Source: Erigeron canadensis
Lineage: Eukaryota > Streptophyta > Magnoliopsida > Asterales > Asteraceae
Reading direction: 5' to 3'
NCBI RefSeq assembly: GCF_010389155.1
Contig: NC_057761.1
Coordinates: 18,602,501-18,666,500, forward strand
DNA length: 64,000 bases
The position numbers and the translations under genes were made by a program. Below the pieces are notes generated by a model. That model was not told the origin of the DNA. It searched no databases and was given only the letters and a program-made list of their open reading frames with translations. Positions 34,299 through 44,400 of the stretch are shown one piece after another; positions within the stretch are counted from its first letter, which is position 1, and every line of letters starts with the position of its first letter.

Positions 34299-34876
34299 TT
34301 TTGGTGTCAGATTTTAAGCACAGGGAAGAAAGGAAGTTTTTTGTAAACGAGATCAACAGCCAGATCGCTTGGGTAATCAAATTTTGTTTATTTTATCTTC
34401 TACGAGTAGTTTTTTCTTATCAGCAATATGACAACCATTTTTTTTAACGAAAACGGATTCTATCGTTAAAATGGACATACTATGAGGATCAAATTTGCAA
34501 TGGGAAATTATTAATCTTCCAAACCAAATATCCTAAAAAACCTCTTAATTATAAGATAATGTCATATGTAAAAATTAAGAGGGAGATGTAAAAGATAATA
34601 AGTGGATTACACATGTCAAATATTTATGATATTAAGAGGATTTTTAAGATATTTTTTAGGGGATTTACTATTTTCCTTTTGCAATTAACGACTCTATATT
34701 TAAAAGAGTGAAAATGATTAATCCCCCTAACTAAATACCTAATAATCTTTCAAACCTTGAGATGATAACATGTAAAAAAATCATGGGCAAGATTAGATAG
34801 GATAATTAGTGGACACCACATATCACATTATTAATGTTTTAGGAGAATTTTTAAAAGAATTTATCATTTTCTTTAA
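34299..34876. other. COG5 upstream region
   Basis: 5' untranslated and promoter region of COG5 (- strand). AT-rich; no distinct TATA box chosen. Two similar AT-rich stretches (around 34490-34690 and 34720-34860) each read like CCTAANTAATCTTNCAAACC...GGATTTATCATTTTC, suggesting an imperfect local duplication of about 180-200 bp. Confidence 0.4.
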
Positions 34877-35117
34877 CGCTATGTTCTTGAGTTTTTTTAA
34901 AGAAGGAAAAGAAAAGAATACGAAGGATTGTAAAAGGAGTTGTGTTCTTGAGTTGATTTTAGTGATAGAAAAGAAATGAAATGAGAGGATTTGAAAAGAT
35001 AGTTTAGTTGATTTTGTTTAAAATATTTTCTTTCCATATTTGGGGTGATTTGAAAGGAAGAAACTTTCACCTCCAATCTTTTCTCTTCTTTTATAAACTA
35101 AACTTGAGAACATAGTG
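34877..35117. mobile_element. Tourist-like MITE
   Basis: 241 bp with terminal inverted repeats of 18 bp (left CGCTATGTTCTTGAGTTT; the right end matches at 15 of 18). It is flanked by the 3-bp duplication TAA (34874-34876 and 35118-35120). Size, TIR and 3-bp duplication fit PIF/Harbinger-type MITEs. No ORF. Confidence 0.7.
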
Positions 35118-37210
35118 TAAAAGAATCAAATATTCTATGAAAAGCTTATTTTTATTATGGAATGATTGAACAAACTCTTTTTAGTTGAACAAGGTTTTCA
35201 TACTTTATCAGATAAATTTTTATAGGGTTCCTTGCGAGTGTAAGAACTTGTTGTCGGTAGGAAATGGAAAAATAGCTAGAAAAAGCCACTAAAAGTATGG
35301 CATATCTTTTTTTTTTTTATGATTTCAATGAGTACGACAATACATATGCAACTTACTACTAGCTTTTATCTGTTCTTTCTCATGTTATTATATGTATATA
35401 TACATCATGTCATCGATCATTTATATTACATTTGTGTGGCCCATTATAATGTATAGATGGCTTGTTTTTTCGTATCGTAATATAGATATATATTTTTTTT
35501 CTTCCGCTTGTGTATCTTTTATATGTAACTTAATATATTATGACAATAACACTGAACTGACCGTGGATTTGTCAAAAAGTGACTTTGAATTTGTTAAAAA
35601 GTGACTTTCTGTGCTAAAGTATGCATGGTATTTAGCGATTTGAACTAAAAAGAAAACCATATCAGTTCAAATCCTTTCATCAATAACAAAAATCTCTTTC
35701 AGTTATCCAACTTTAGTTATGTCTGTTCATCATATAGTTATACAACGTTTTATTTATCCTTTGATGAAATGGCAAGAATCCAAGCCAAGCTCGACCACTT
35801 ATTGCAGATCTGGTGAACTTGATGAAATTCATTAGGATATGTGACGACCGCCCCGCACAAGCAAGAAATCAAGAAGTATTTGATTTAAAAGTTTGAGTTC
35901 AAATATTAGCATGAGCAAAATAGATAAAAAATTTTTTTATATATTTCATTAAAATCCAAGATAAGTAGTTTATCTTCATCCATATGATAAATTGGTGTCA
36001 AATCTGGAGATAGAACATGTAATAGACAAGGGGCTTTTTGAAAATAGGTTTATTTGAATTAGAGGTGGATATATAAAAAGATAATGTCGCTTAGTTCAAC
36101 TTTGTCCTTCAAAAAAAGGTTAAAGTGTTTTTTTTTTCTTTCAAAATAACTAGGGAAGGCTGCAAAAGTAACATTCAATGTTTGCTCCGATACGTTACGA
36201 GACTTAAAAATCGACACTCAATGACGTCTAATAATTATTAAATTAGTCCGGTGAGACTAGTAAATTTTCTTAACTATTTAGGCGTTTGATCTCTACCTTC
36301 TACGGTTAAAGGAGGTAAAAACCCTTGAAACACTTGCACTAATCATGAGCATCAAAAAAAAAAATAATGTTCGATCATGATCATTTTCCAAATATTTGCT
36401 TCATGTTATGTTCCACCATCACCATCCAAATAAGGTTTATTCATTTACAATTTCGTAAACTTTCCCATTAGTATTCTACAAGATGTTGTATTACAATGTG
36501 TACTCGGATAAGATTTGAGCAATGCCAAAAGGAAAACAATGAAGAAAACAATAACTAGGCTTTAATGCTCTTGTTAAGTCATTAAGAATTGTTTACTAAA
36601 TTTGGAGTTGAGGGAAGAGACGTACATGATAGAATGAAATATAGATAGAAAATGTTCGGTTTTAGCATTCAATCCGGCCCTTTACTAAATCCGGACCACA
36701 ATCGAATCGGGAATACATGATCCAATTTACGGTTCTCAAACTCTCCACATTTTGTTTTCAGTTTGGTCCGGTCCACAACCAATCTGGCCGGGTCTTGGGC
36801 CAATGATCACTCCTAATTACATAAGCAACTCAACAAACTAAACACCTATCAACTGTTACATTACATGAAGCTTGTAGGACAGTTTAACAAAACGAATCAT
36901 AATCAATCTTATAAGCTTAATAATTTGCATTTAACGTACTTTGGAATATTGGCCAACAAACACATACTCTCACTAGGCTTGATTTAAAAACCAAACCTAC
37001 ATGAAAGTAGGCCAAGGACAAAGACTACGTAGCAAACAATTCAGCCATGCTACATTGATAGCCAAATGCCATCAATCATAATATTCACACAACAGAGACA
37101 CGGTATCAGATATAGTAGCATTATTTTAATTTACCGTTTAATGTGAAAAACAACAAAAAATGAAAAACATCACTGCTTCAAGAAAGGGGCATCCATCGGA
37201 GCCCAAGTAA
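35118..37210. other. Intergenic spacer COG5 - RING-H2 gene
   Basis: No credible coding region. It contains a short copied piece of COG5 exon 2 (36281-36326, own entry) and a CCGGACC/GGTCCGG-rich stretch at about 36670-36800 that looks like a DNA-transposon relic. It ends with the 3' untranslated region of the RING-H2 gene. Confidence 0.4.
36281..36326 (-). pseudogene. Small duplicated fragment of COG5 exon 2
   Basis: The 46 bp match COG5 exon 2 bases 32446-32491 at about 83 percent by eye, including the uninterrupted run TTTGATCTCTACCTTCTAC (19 bp). Orientation is the same as COG5. Similarity does not clearly extend on either side. It lies about 2 kb upstream of the COG5 start. Confidence 0.6.
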
Positions 37211-39129
37211 TCAACCCCTAGCTTCCAAGTCTCTTATAAAAGAAATCAACTCACGTGCAAACGGGTCATTGCCTAGCTCACTATGATTACTGGTTCGAGT
37301 TCCTTCAGGCAGATCACTAATCACAAACCGACAAACTGGGCATTGGCCATTGCTCTTTACCCATGGTACGATGCAGTTATCATGAAACATATGATTGCAT
37401 GGTGTGAGTGTCACCATTTCTCTTGCTCTAAAGTCATCTAAACAGATAGCACATCTCTTGTCATCCTCACTGTTGCTTTTCTCTAGTGCTTTATCTCTAT
37501 AATATAGGCTTACTTGTTTAATACCAGGGTTGTAGATTTCCCTCCTAAGCTTCTGCAGGCCTTTATTTTGCTGGTCTTCCATTAATAAAGGATTAGTTGC
37601 AATATGGGATTGGCTGGCAGATCCTGGCCACCCGTATGCATTTCTTGGCATATTGGTGTTGCGTGACAGGTTTCCCATTGAAGGCTCAGATGTGACCCTA
37701 GTCAAGCACGTCAAAAATCACAATATTTTGGATCAGAACACTTAGTGAAACCTTTATTGAAAAAGAATATTATTGAACAAATATAGTGCTCTTATTCATA
37801 CTTAGAACTCTCGAGTCTCGACACTTGACTATTATACAATATTCAACTTTCTTGGACGAGTAAAAAAAAAAAATAATTCAGGTCAACCCAATCTGATATT
37901 CTGATCCAAACAAAAATCATCTGTTATGACCCAAACCCATTGAACTGATAAATCAAACCACCCAAAGAAACTAGGGAAGCAACTTTAGTCACAAATAGAA
38001 AAAGGTTCGGGTTAACTCAATCTGATCTAAACAAAAATCATCTGTTACGGCCCAACCCATTGAACTGGTAAATCAAACCACCCAAAGAAACTAGGAAAGC
38101 AACTTTAGTCACAAATAGAACATGTTCGGGTCAACTCAATCTGATCCAAACAAAAATCATCTTTTTTGACCCAAACCCATTTAACTGGTAAATCAAACCA
38201 CCCAAAGGAACTAGGGGAACAACTTTAGTCACGCCCATGTTCATGATACATCTAGTAAATCATTTAACAAATGCCACATTAAAAATATAGTTTCTCCACT
38301 TATCTTTCGCAAATCCCAACCAGTTCAGCAAGCTTATAAAATGAAAGGAATACTTCGAGCATATATAACCAACAGATTAGGACTTACCTGGTTAAAACAA
38401 TGGGTTGCACAAACGCTCCATTTCCTAACGGGCCTAGTGGACCCATAACACCCTGTAATTATTTAAGAATCATTCAATTTAATGATGCATGTGTAACAAA
38501 AATTATAGATTTAGCTTGTTTCATGTGTTTCTACATTTTCATGATAAGTTTGGATGTGCTTATTGCTATTGATTACTGTAACTTTTTTTTTTTTAATTGA
38601 TACAGGGAAAAAATAACCCCTATTTACAATTACAAGAATCTGGACCAACCACATGCAGATTTAGCTGATACAAAAAAGTGCATACACAAGACAGGCCTTG
38701 TGTCCGATGACCTATTTAATAGCCATTTTGATATTTAAGTGATTAATGCTACTGATTGTTACATATCCTTAGATAAATCTCGAAAATAAATTTTCTCACA
38801 CAGAGTTTTTACTTGTTTTGTCCCATACCATTAGTGAGCCTATACAATCATAAAAAGTGTGATTATAATGATATAATCATTTTTATCTGAACTCTTGAGT
38901 TTCAATCAATAATCAGTTTAAAGTTTAAATGCACATCCAAGCACCTCACCATACAATTCGATATAATATAAGATTGGAAAATTAAGAGTAAACAGTTACT
39001 TACATATGTAAAGCAAGGAAGTAGTGACACGGAAGAAACATGGATCCTGTTGAGGGGTCCATCATCATAAGGTACACTGGCATGCTGCAAATAGCCCGAG
39101 TGCAAGAGATCATTGGTGCGGTTGTTCAT
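37211..39129 (-). CDS. RING-H2 finger protein, probable E3 ubiquitin ligase
   Basis: Three exons on the - strand: 39129-39004, 38452-38388 and 37697-37211. Splice signals are TAT|GTAAGT, TTACAG|GG, CAG|GTAAGT and GACTAG|GG. The product is 225 residues. The RING-H2 domain is near the C-terminus (146-186) with all eight ligands: C146, C149, C164, H166, H169, C172, C183, C186 (CAICLDDF, TPCNHMFHDNC, GQCPVC). Such domains recruit an E2 enzyme and transfer ubiquitin. The N-terminal half has no known motif and no membrane helix, so the protein should be soluble. ATG 39129 is chosen because an in-frame TAA lies 18 bp upstream; a further 5' exon cannot be excluded (CCAG precedes ATG). The intron between exons 2 and 3 holds a tandem repeat. 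Confidence 0.85.
37880..38240. repeat. 120-bp tandem repeat in RING-H2 gene intron
   Basis: About three copies with a period of exactly 120 bp: AACTTTAGTCACAAATAGAA begins at 37981 and 38101, and the third copy at 38221 starts AACTTTAGTCAC then leaves the repeat. Units share ACCCA and CAAACCACCCAAAG blocks. Copies differ at a handful of sites. Confidence 0.9.
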
Positions 39130-40412
39130 GCTGGATAAATGCTTTTAAAAGAAGTTATAGTTATTTCAATTACAACTTTACAAGGACTGATTCCTTTGTT
39201 TTCTAATATGTTTATAGAGATTAAAGTTTCACACTTTCCTGCTTTATTCTCTTAGCTAATGTGTGGGATCAAGCTGTAACCAAAGGGACTTATAGTTACT
39301 TAGTGATGGTATCTTATTCCCCTTTTTGTGTGTGGAGAAAATTAGCGGTTAATACGGCAAAAGAATATTGATATGTCAATATCATAATATATTATACGAC
39401 AGATATTTAATTGACTGAAAATAGAATAAAGATTAATGAATTTCTCCCGTTTGTATTGAATATGTGTTTTCATTTAAACCCAAATAAAACCTCTTTTTTT
39501 ACATAGTCAATTGGGCACATCAACAACTTCTAAGCAATTTCAATTTAGACTAGTATACCATTACACACCTAAAAAAAATAAGGAGTCTGGATGTAATTAT
39601 GTAATCAAGACTGTACTTCCATTTTTCTTTACTTTATATTTATAAAAGATTTTATAAACAGACATCTATTGTTGATATATTAGCTCTTCTTTGCACTTTT
39701 ATTCTTATCATACAGTTTAGGTATAACAATTTAATTTCATTCTTCAACAGAATATCTATGTACTATGAAGTCGGCAAAAGACGAACAAGTAAAGGCAGTT
39801 TGATATGTTTAGGTGGTGATTAGAATTGTTCCACGTGATAACTTATAAGTGTACAAGACAGATACTCTAAACAAATTAACGTACCACACAGCAAACTTAA
39901 CACTGATATATTTAAAATCTTATAAGACTATATTAGCAGCAGTCTACTATTTGTAACTCTAAAACATGTCGTACTAGCAACAGTTGGAGCAGAACGTAAG
40001 GCCCTCTTGCTTGCATAATGTAACCTATTGAGTAAAAGTTACTTAAAATCTGAAGTTTTAGGCTTAAAAGAAGAACTGTATTGGTGGATGCAGAACTTGA
40101 GACTGCCAGAATGAGTATGCACTATGCAGAAGGAAGGTGAGGATGATGTCAAGTCATCATTCCCCTTATGCACTGGGCCACACACGTGCTTATCTTGTTA
40201 TTTGTAAGTTAAATCGGGAAAAGTGAGCCAATATGAGAACTTTCAACCCTTCTAGATAATTCACTACTATATAACACTAAGGAAAAAATAAAAGATGACT
40301 AACACAATTTACGTCTATCACAAGGGGTATACAAAATATTTCAAGTCAAATAGTTTAAGTAACTAGAACAAGTGAACTTTGCTATTAATCGAAAAAAAAA
40401 ATAATAACTTAG
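39130..40412. other. Intergenic spacer RING-H2 - F-box
   Basis: AT-rich, no gene or element recognised. It includes the promoter region of the RING-H2 gene on the - strand. Confidence 0.4.
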
Positions 40413-40645
40413 CATGGTTTATTTCTAACATGAGGGCTTAAACAACATATTCCATATGGAAATAGTTTCAACAACTAGAACAAGGCAACATTGCTAATAA
40501 TCTAGAAAACAACATTTAGATAGAAAATAAGGACTTGTATAGAGAATTACTTATATAGTTAGATCCATCATTTGAACAAAGAAGGCATCAGGAACCATGT
40601 CTGATAGATTGGTTCTTCGAGAAACCATCTCTCCTTCACTCATAC
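40413..40645 (-). pseudogene. Tandem remnant of the F-box gene 3' end
   Basis: The 233 bp repeat the adjoining 40646-40878 with the same offset throughout. The part at 40551-40625 still encodes the last residues of the neighbouring F-box protein (RRTNLSDMVPDAFFV then QMMDLTI and a stop), and the rest is the shared 3' flank. The upstream part of the gene is absent. It is best explained as the scar of unequal crossing-over in a former tandem F-box pair. Confidence 0.85.
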
Positions 40646-40783
40646 AGTTTATTCCTAACACTAGGGCTTAACAACATATCCGATATGTAACTATTTCAAC
40701 AACTAAAACAAGGTAAACTTTGTTAATAATCTAGAAAACAACAACATTTTAGATCGAAAACAAAGACTTGTGTAGAGAATTAC

Positions 40784-41968
40784 TCATATAGTTAAATCCA
40801 TCATTCGAACAAAGAAGGCATCAGGAACCACATCCGACAAATTGGTCCTTCGGGCTACCTTCCCTCCTTTAATAGGAAGCAAACTTCCAACATGATTAAA
40901 CACATCCGACCAATAAGCAACCCCATTGTCCCCCAAATTCGTAACCCTTTGTGAATCGGAATCATAAACAACCAACTGACCACCCTCCTTCTCCAACAAA
41001 AACTCACGTTTTAGTCCACAACCTAACATCCTACCGACCTTATCCTCAAGTTCAAACTCCCTATATTTCATCCACGACGAAACCACTCCATATTCATTCA
41101 TCACCCACACTTGAAACCGTTTCCCAGACATACCAATCACACCCAACAAACCCTCAACCACAACAACATTCCACCTAACTTTCGAATCATCATCATCATC
41201 ATCATCATCAAAGTCAAATTCAGGAGGCATTATATACCTAAACGCCTCATCACGAAAATCAAAACAAACTATAACTTTCTTCCCCTGCCTCTCCTCAAAC
41301 CCGATAGCATTCCAATGAAACCTCCCATTCAAAAAGACACTACTTGCAGACTCCACAATTAAAAACCGCACACGGGTCTTAATCTCCTTCCAAGAATTCG
41401 TACTCAACGAGTACATCTCCACTTGGTTCAATGGATACCCATAATACACAATCCTCAAAACTTTATAATCATCAACCAATTCATCAAACCCGAATCCCAA
41501 AACCACTTTAATCGGACCTGCACGAGGTCTATCGATACCCGAAACAGGCAAATCCTTAAAAACTCTGGTGGCAGGATTCCATATCAATATGATAGAAGCA
41601 ATGGGCAAAACGGTCAAACAAACTAACCCGTTACACGACCCGGAAACACGCAACGGTTTCGTGATCTTAAGAAAGGGAATGTCAATTTGGATTGGGATTT
41701 TGATGTGTTTATTGATATCATCTGATGGAATGAAACCTATGTTTTGATCAGATGGGGAAGAAGATGATGATGATAAAGTTTGAGGGGTGAAAATGAAAGA
41801 AGGGTCAGAATGAAAGGATTGAGTTTGAAAATGTTTGATGATGAAATTAGGGTTTCGAAAAAGGGAGTACCATGATTTGCAGACTGATTTGAAACGGAGG
41901 ATGTGTCTGGCTGGAACTCGGGACAGGATGTCGTTTATTATTATATCTTTTGGTAGCTCTTGAGACAT
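40784..41968 (-). CDS. F-box protein with F-box-associated (FBA) domain
   Basis: Single-exon gene, 394 residues, ATG at 41968. The N-terminal F-box (about residues 5-45: LPKDIIINDILSRVPARHIL, FKSVCKSWYSLF) would bind SKP1 and place the protein in an SCF ubiquitin ligase. It is followed by the usual SCNGLVCL motif (about 110), IWNPATRVFKDLP, LGFGFDELVDDYKVLRI and a C-terminal FBA-type beta region that would bind the substrate. An acidic tract of eight Asp (FDFDDDDDDDDSK, near 41190) is encoded by an ATC/GAT microsatellite. The substrate is unknown; plant F-box/FBA families are large and fast evolving. Gene looks intact. The 3' end is tandemly repeated just downstream. Confidence 0.9.
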   Translation of the reverse strand: MSQELPKDIIINDILSRVPARHILRFKSVCKSWYSLFRNPNFIIKHFQTQSFHSDPSFIFTPQTLSSSSSSPSDQNIGFIPSDDINKHIKIPIQIDIPFLKITKPLRVSGSCNGLVCLTVLPIASIILIWNPATRVFKDLPVSGIDRPRAGPIKVVLGFGFDELVDDYKVLRIVYYGYPLNQVEMYSLSTNSWKEIKTRVRFLIVESASSVFLNGRFHWNAIGFEERQGKKVIVCFDFRDEAFRYIMPPEFDFDDDDDDDDSKVRWNVVVVEGLLGVIGMSGKRFQVWVMNEYGVVSSWMKYREFELEDKVGRMLGCGLKREFLLEKEGGQLVVYDSDSQRVTNLGDNGVAYWSDVFNHVGSLLPIKGGKVARRTNLSDVVPDAFFVRMMDLTI

Positions 41969-42225
41969 GGAGATGGATTCTGGTTTCTAAAACAACTGAA
42001 ATTGGATCAGCTTTTTATGCATACATATAATGTGTATTAGTAGAGAGTGTGATAAACAGGGTGAACACAAGATAATGTAGTGTATGTATTGTATTGTATT
42101 CCGATATCAAAAGTGTGTGTCATTATGTGTTCGGGATGACTTTTAACACGTGTACTGCTATAACCTTTTTTAAAAAGATTTTATTTAATATTATCTATAT
42201 CTATATCTAGATTTAGAACAAGAGT
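41969..42225. other. F-box upstream region
   Basis: Promoter side of the F-box gene, AT-rich. It ends with a TATATCTATATCTA stretch that also follows the next element on its right side (near 43050). Confidence 0.35.
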
Positions 42226-43048
42226 TATTTAAGAACCTACAAATAAAAAAAATTCAAGAATCATTTTGGACATTAAATTCTTTCTCTCAATCTTTCTCTT
42301 CAAATCATTCAAAATTCTTTATCTCACAAATCGTAAATCGTTAAACGAAACAAAAAACATGAGTAGTCTTAAAATTTCGTCCTCAATCCAATTCGATATA
42401 CTTTTGACGACTTTTTAATTTTCGTTTTTTTTTCCTCTTGTACTTGTGTACCTACACATGTGTAGGATCATTGTTTTCACATGTAAATTAGTAAATGAAC
42501 ATATGTACACAACAATGAAGGTTAAGGGCGGAGCCTGTCAATCCATGGTGGAGCCATGGTGGCTAATGACGGAGCCCGTCAGTCCATGGCGGAGCCATAG
42601 CGGCTAAGGGCAGAGCCCGTTAGGTAGATCACCCCATCACCGGTCACCCCCTATGACCTATCACCTTTTATGACCTATCACCCTCAATGACCTATCACCC
42701 CACCAGCTTTGGTTTATGAATATCCTTAAGGGCGAAGCCCGCTCCGAATCATAATTTTTATTTAACCTTCAAATGTGTAAGTTATGTGTAAGTACCAAAA
42801 AGAAAATGAAAATTAAAAAGTCGTCAAAAGTATATCGAATTAGATCTCTAATGAAAGAGGACGAAATTTTAAGACTACCCATGCTTTTTGTTTCGTCTAA
42901 CGATTTACGGTTTGTTAGAAAAAACATTTTGAATGATTTGGGTCAATTTTTTTATTTAATTGAATAGAGAAAAAAAAGAGAAAAAATGTGTGGTCCTGAA
43001 TGGTTTTTGAGTTTTTTTTTTTATGAGTTCTCAAAATAACTCACCCCT
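42226..43048. mobile_element. Foldback-type element with about 200-bp terminal inverted repeats
   Basis: The left arm (about 42226-42430) and the reverse complement of the right arm (about 42800-43048) match over some 200 bp, for example TAGTCTTAAAATTTCGTCCT and TTCGATATACTTTTGACGAC on the left and their complements on the right. The centre (42525-42740) carries repeats of GGGC-GAA-GCCC type hairpins. The short ORF at 42773-42967 is just the right arm. Long inverted arms suggest a MULE-like or foldback element. Exact ends and target duplication could not be set. Confidence 0.65.
42525..42740. repeat. Repeated GGGC-(G/A)-GCCC hairpins and ATGACCTATCACC repeats
   Basis: Contains GGGCGGAGCC, GACGGAGCCCGTC, GGGCAGAGCCC and GGGCGAAGCCC, each a small inverted repeat, and two copies of a CATGG-GGAGCCAT-GGCTAA block. 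Next come three tandem variants of ATGACCTATCACC. The same GGCGGAGCCC motif and TATGACTTATCAC repeats recur at 43386-43490. Confidence 0.75.
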
Positions 43049-43054
43049 CTATAT

Positions 43055-43545
43055 CTATATCTATATTATAAAGCAAAAAACCTCTAGATTTTCAACATTA
43101 AACTTAAATTTTCAATATTGATTTTAAGTACTTACCCAAAATACCCCTCCTATCTATTCTGTATTTATCTAAAATAACTATAATACTTTTTCTCCCTCCT
43201 CAAATCTCAACAAATTATTTTTTTTCTTTGTTCTCCAAAAATCATTTATTATTTCAATTCATTCAAAATATTTTATCTTAAAAACCGTACATCGATAAAT
43301 TATAAAAATTATATGGGTGTTCTTAAAATTTCATGCTCTTTCGTTAGAGATATCATTCGATATACTTTCGATGAATTTTTAAATAGGAGGCGGAGCCCGT
43401 ACGACTAAGGCATTTGATTATCATACTCTATTACATATCAACTCCTATGACTTATCACACTCTATGACATATCACAATCTATGACCTAGCTATCAACCCC
43501 ACTATCTCACCGCCGCAACGCATGGTACTTACCCTCGTTAAATAT
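43055..43545. mobile_element. Helitron-like relic 1
   Basis: Starts near TCTATATTATAAAGC and ends near CCGCCGCAACGCATGG...CTCG|TTAA (about 43510-43540). These resemble the TC-start and the CCGC..CAACGCGCGGG...CTAG end of plant Helitrons, but the end reads CTCG, not CTRR. Inside it carries a diverged copy of the arm sequence of the neighbouring foldback element (43240-43395). No Rep/helicase ORF. Confidence 0.4.
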
Positions 43546-43733
43546 TGAAACCTAACAAAATACGTGGATTGAAACTTTCTATAAACTATTATTTTCAACT
43601 TCTTTTCCCAACATAAACTGTTATTTGTGTTCTTACATGATAAGTACTCGTGTAAGACGGCGGTATAACGACGGTGGTGGATGCGACATTGATTGATGTG
43701 GGTAATTGATTTCAATGTAATCTCTATCTCTAT

Positions 43734-43905
43734 CTATATTGCTTAATAAAGCAACCCCCCTCCCTATTAAATATTTATGTCTTTAAAATACCTTATTTGC
43801 CCTTGGACTTTTTTGTTTTTTTTTTCCTTTACGTAACTACCCAAAATCCCTAATAAAGCAGACCGTCTTCCCCACTACTGCCGCCGTATTGCGTGGGTAC
43901 CATGC
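43734..43905. mobile_element. Helitron-like relic 2
   Basis: A short piece beginning TCTATATTGCTTAATAAAGC (its start overlaps a CTATCT microsatellite) and ending CCGCCGTATTGCGTGGGTACCATGCTCG|TTAA near 43905. The end is similar to relic 1, so both may be members of one non-autonomous family. Weak evidence. Confidence 0.35.
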
Positions 43906-44400
43906 TCGTTAATGTAAAAAGATCATGGATATATTTTTTAACATAAATGTATAGTTAAGGGAATAATTGTAACAAAACTCCACTTCTAAACTAAAGATAG
44001 GGTATTATTATGCAACTTAAATCAGTACTAAACTTCTATAACAGAGTATTCTATACACAAATCCTCAAAAGATTATAACAAATTTTTATATGCTAGCGTA
44101 GTCATCAACCTCAAAATCTCACAAATCTTCTATGTGCATCTCTCAAGCTTTATCTTCAATTTTAGTTATGCAAAAATCAGCTATAAATATTTTATCATTT
44201 TTGTCTTAGTAAACCTGCCGCATGAAAAGATAAACTGCGGCTGAGACAATTACTCAGTGCGCAGATATGGATAACGATAACAATAAGAATAGATGAAGAA
44301 ATAAGAAAGTACTAAAAGAAAACAAGTTCAAATTATTTCCAAAAGTCCCCTTCACACACCACCCTTAACACCAGAGTAAAAATATTTTAAGGTTGAAGCA
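43906..44400. other. Intergenic, nothing recognised
   Basis: AT-rich spacer with no open frame of interest and no repeat I could define. Confidence 0.35.
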
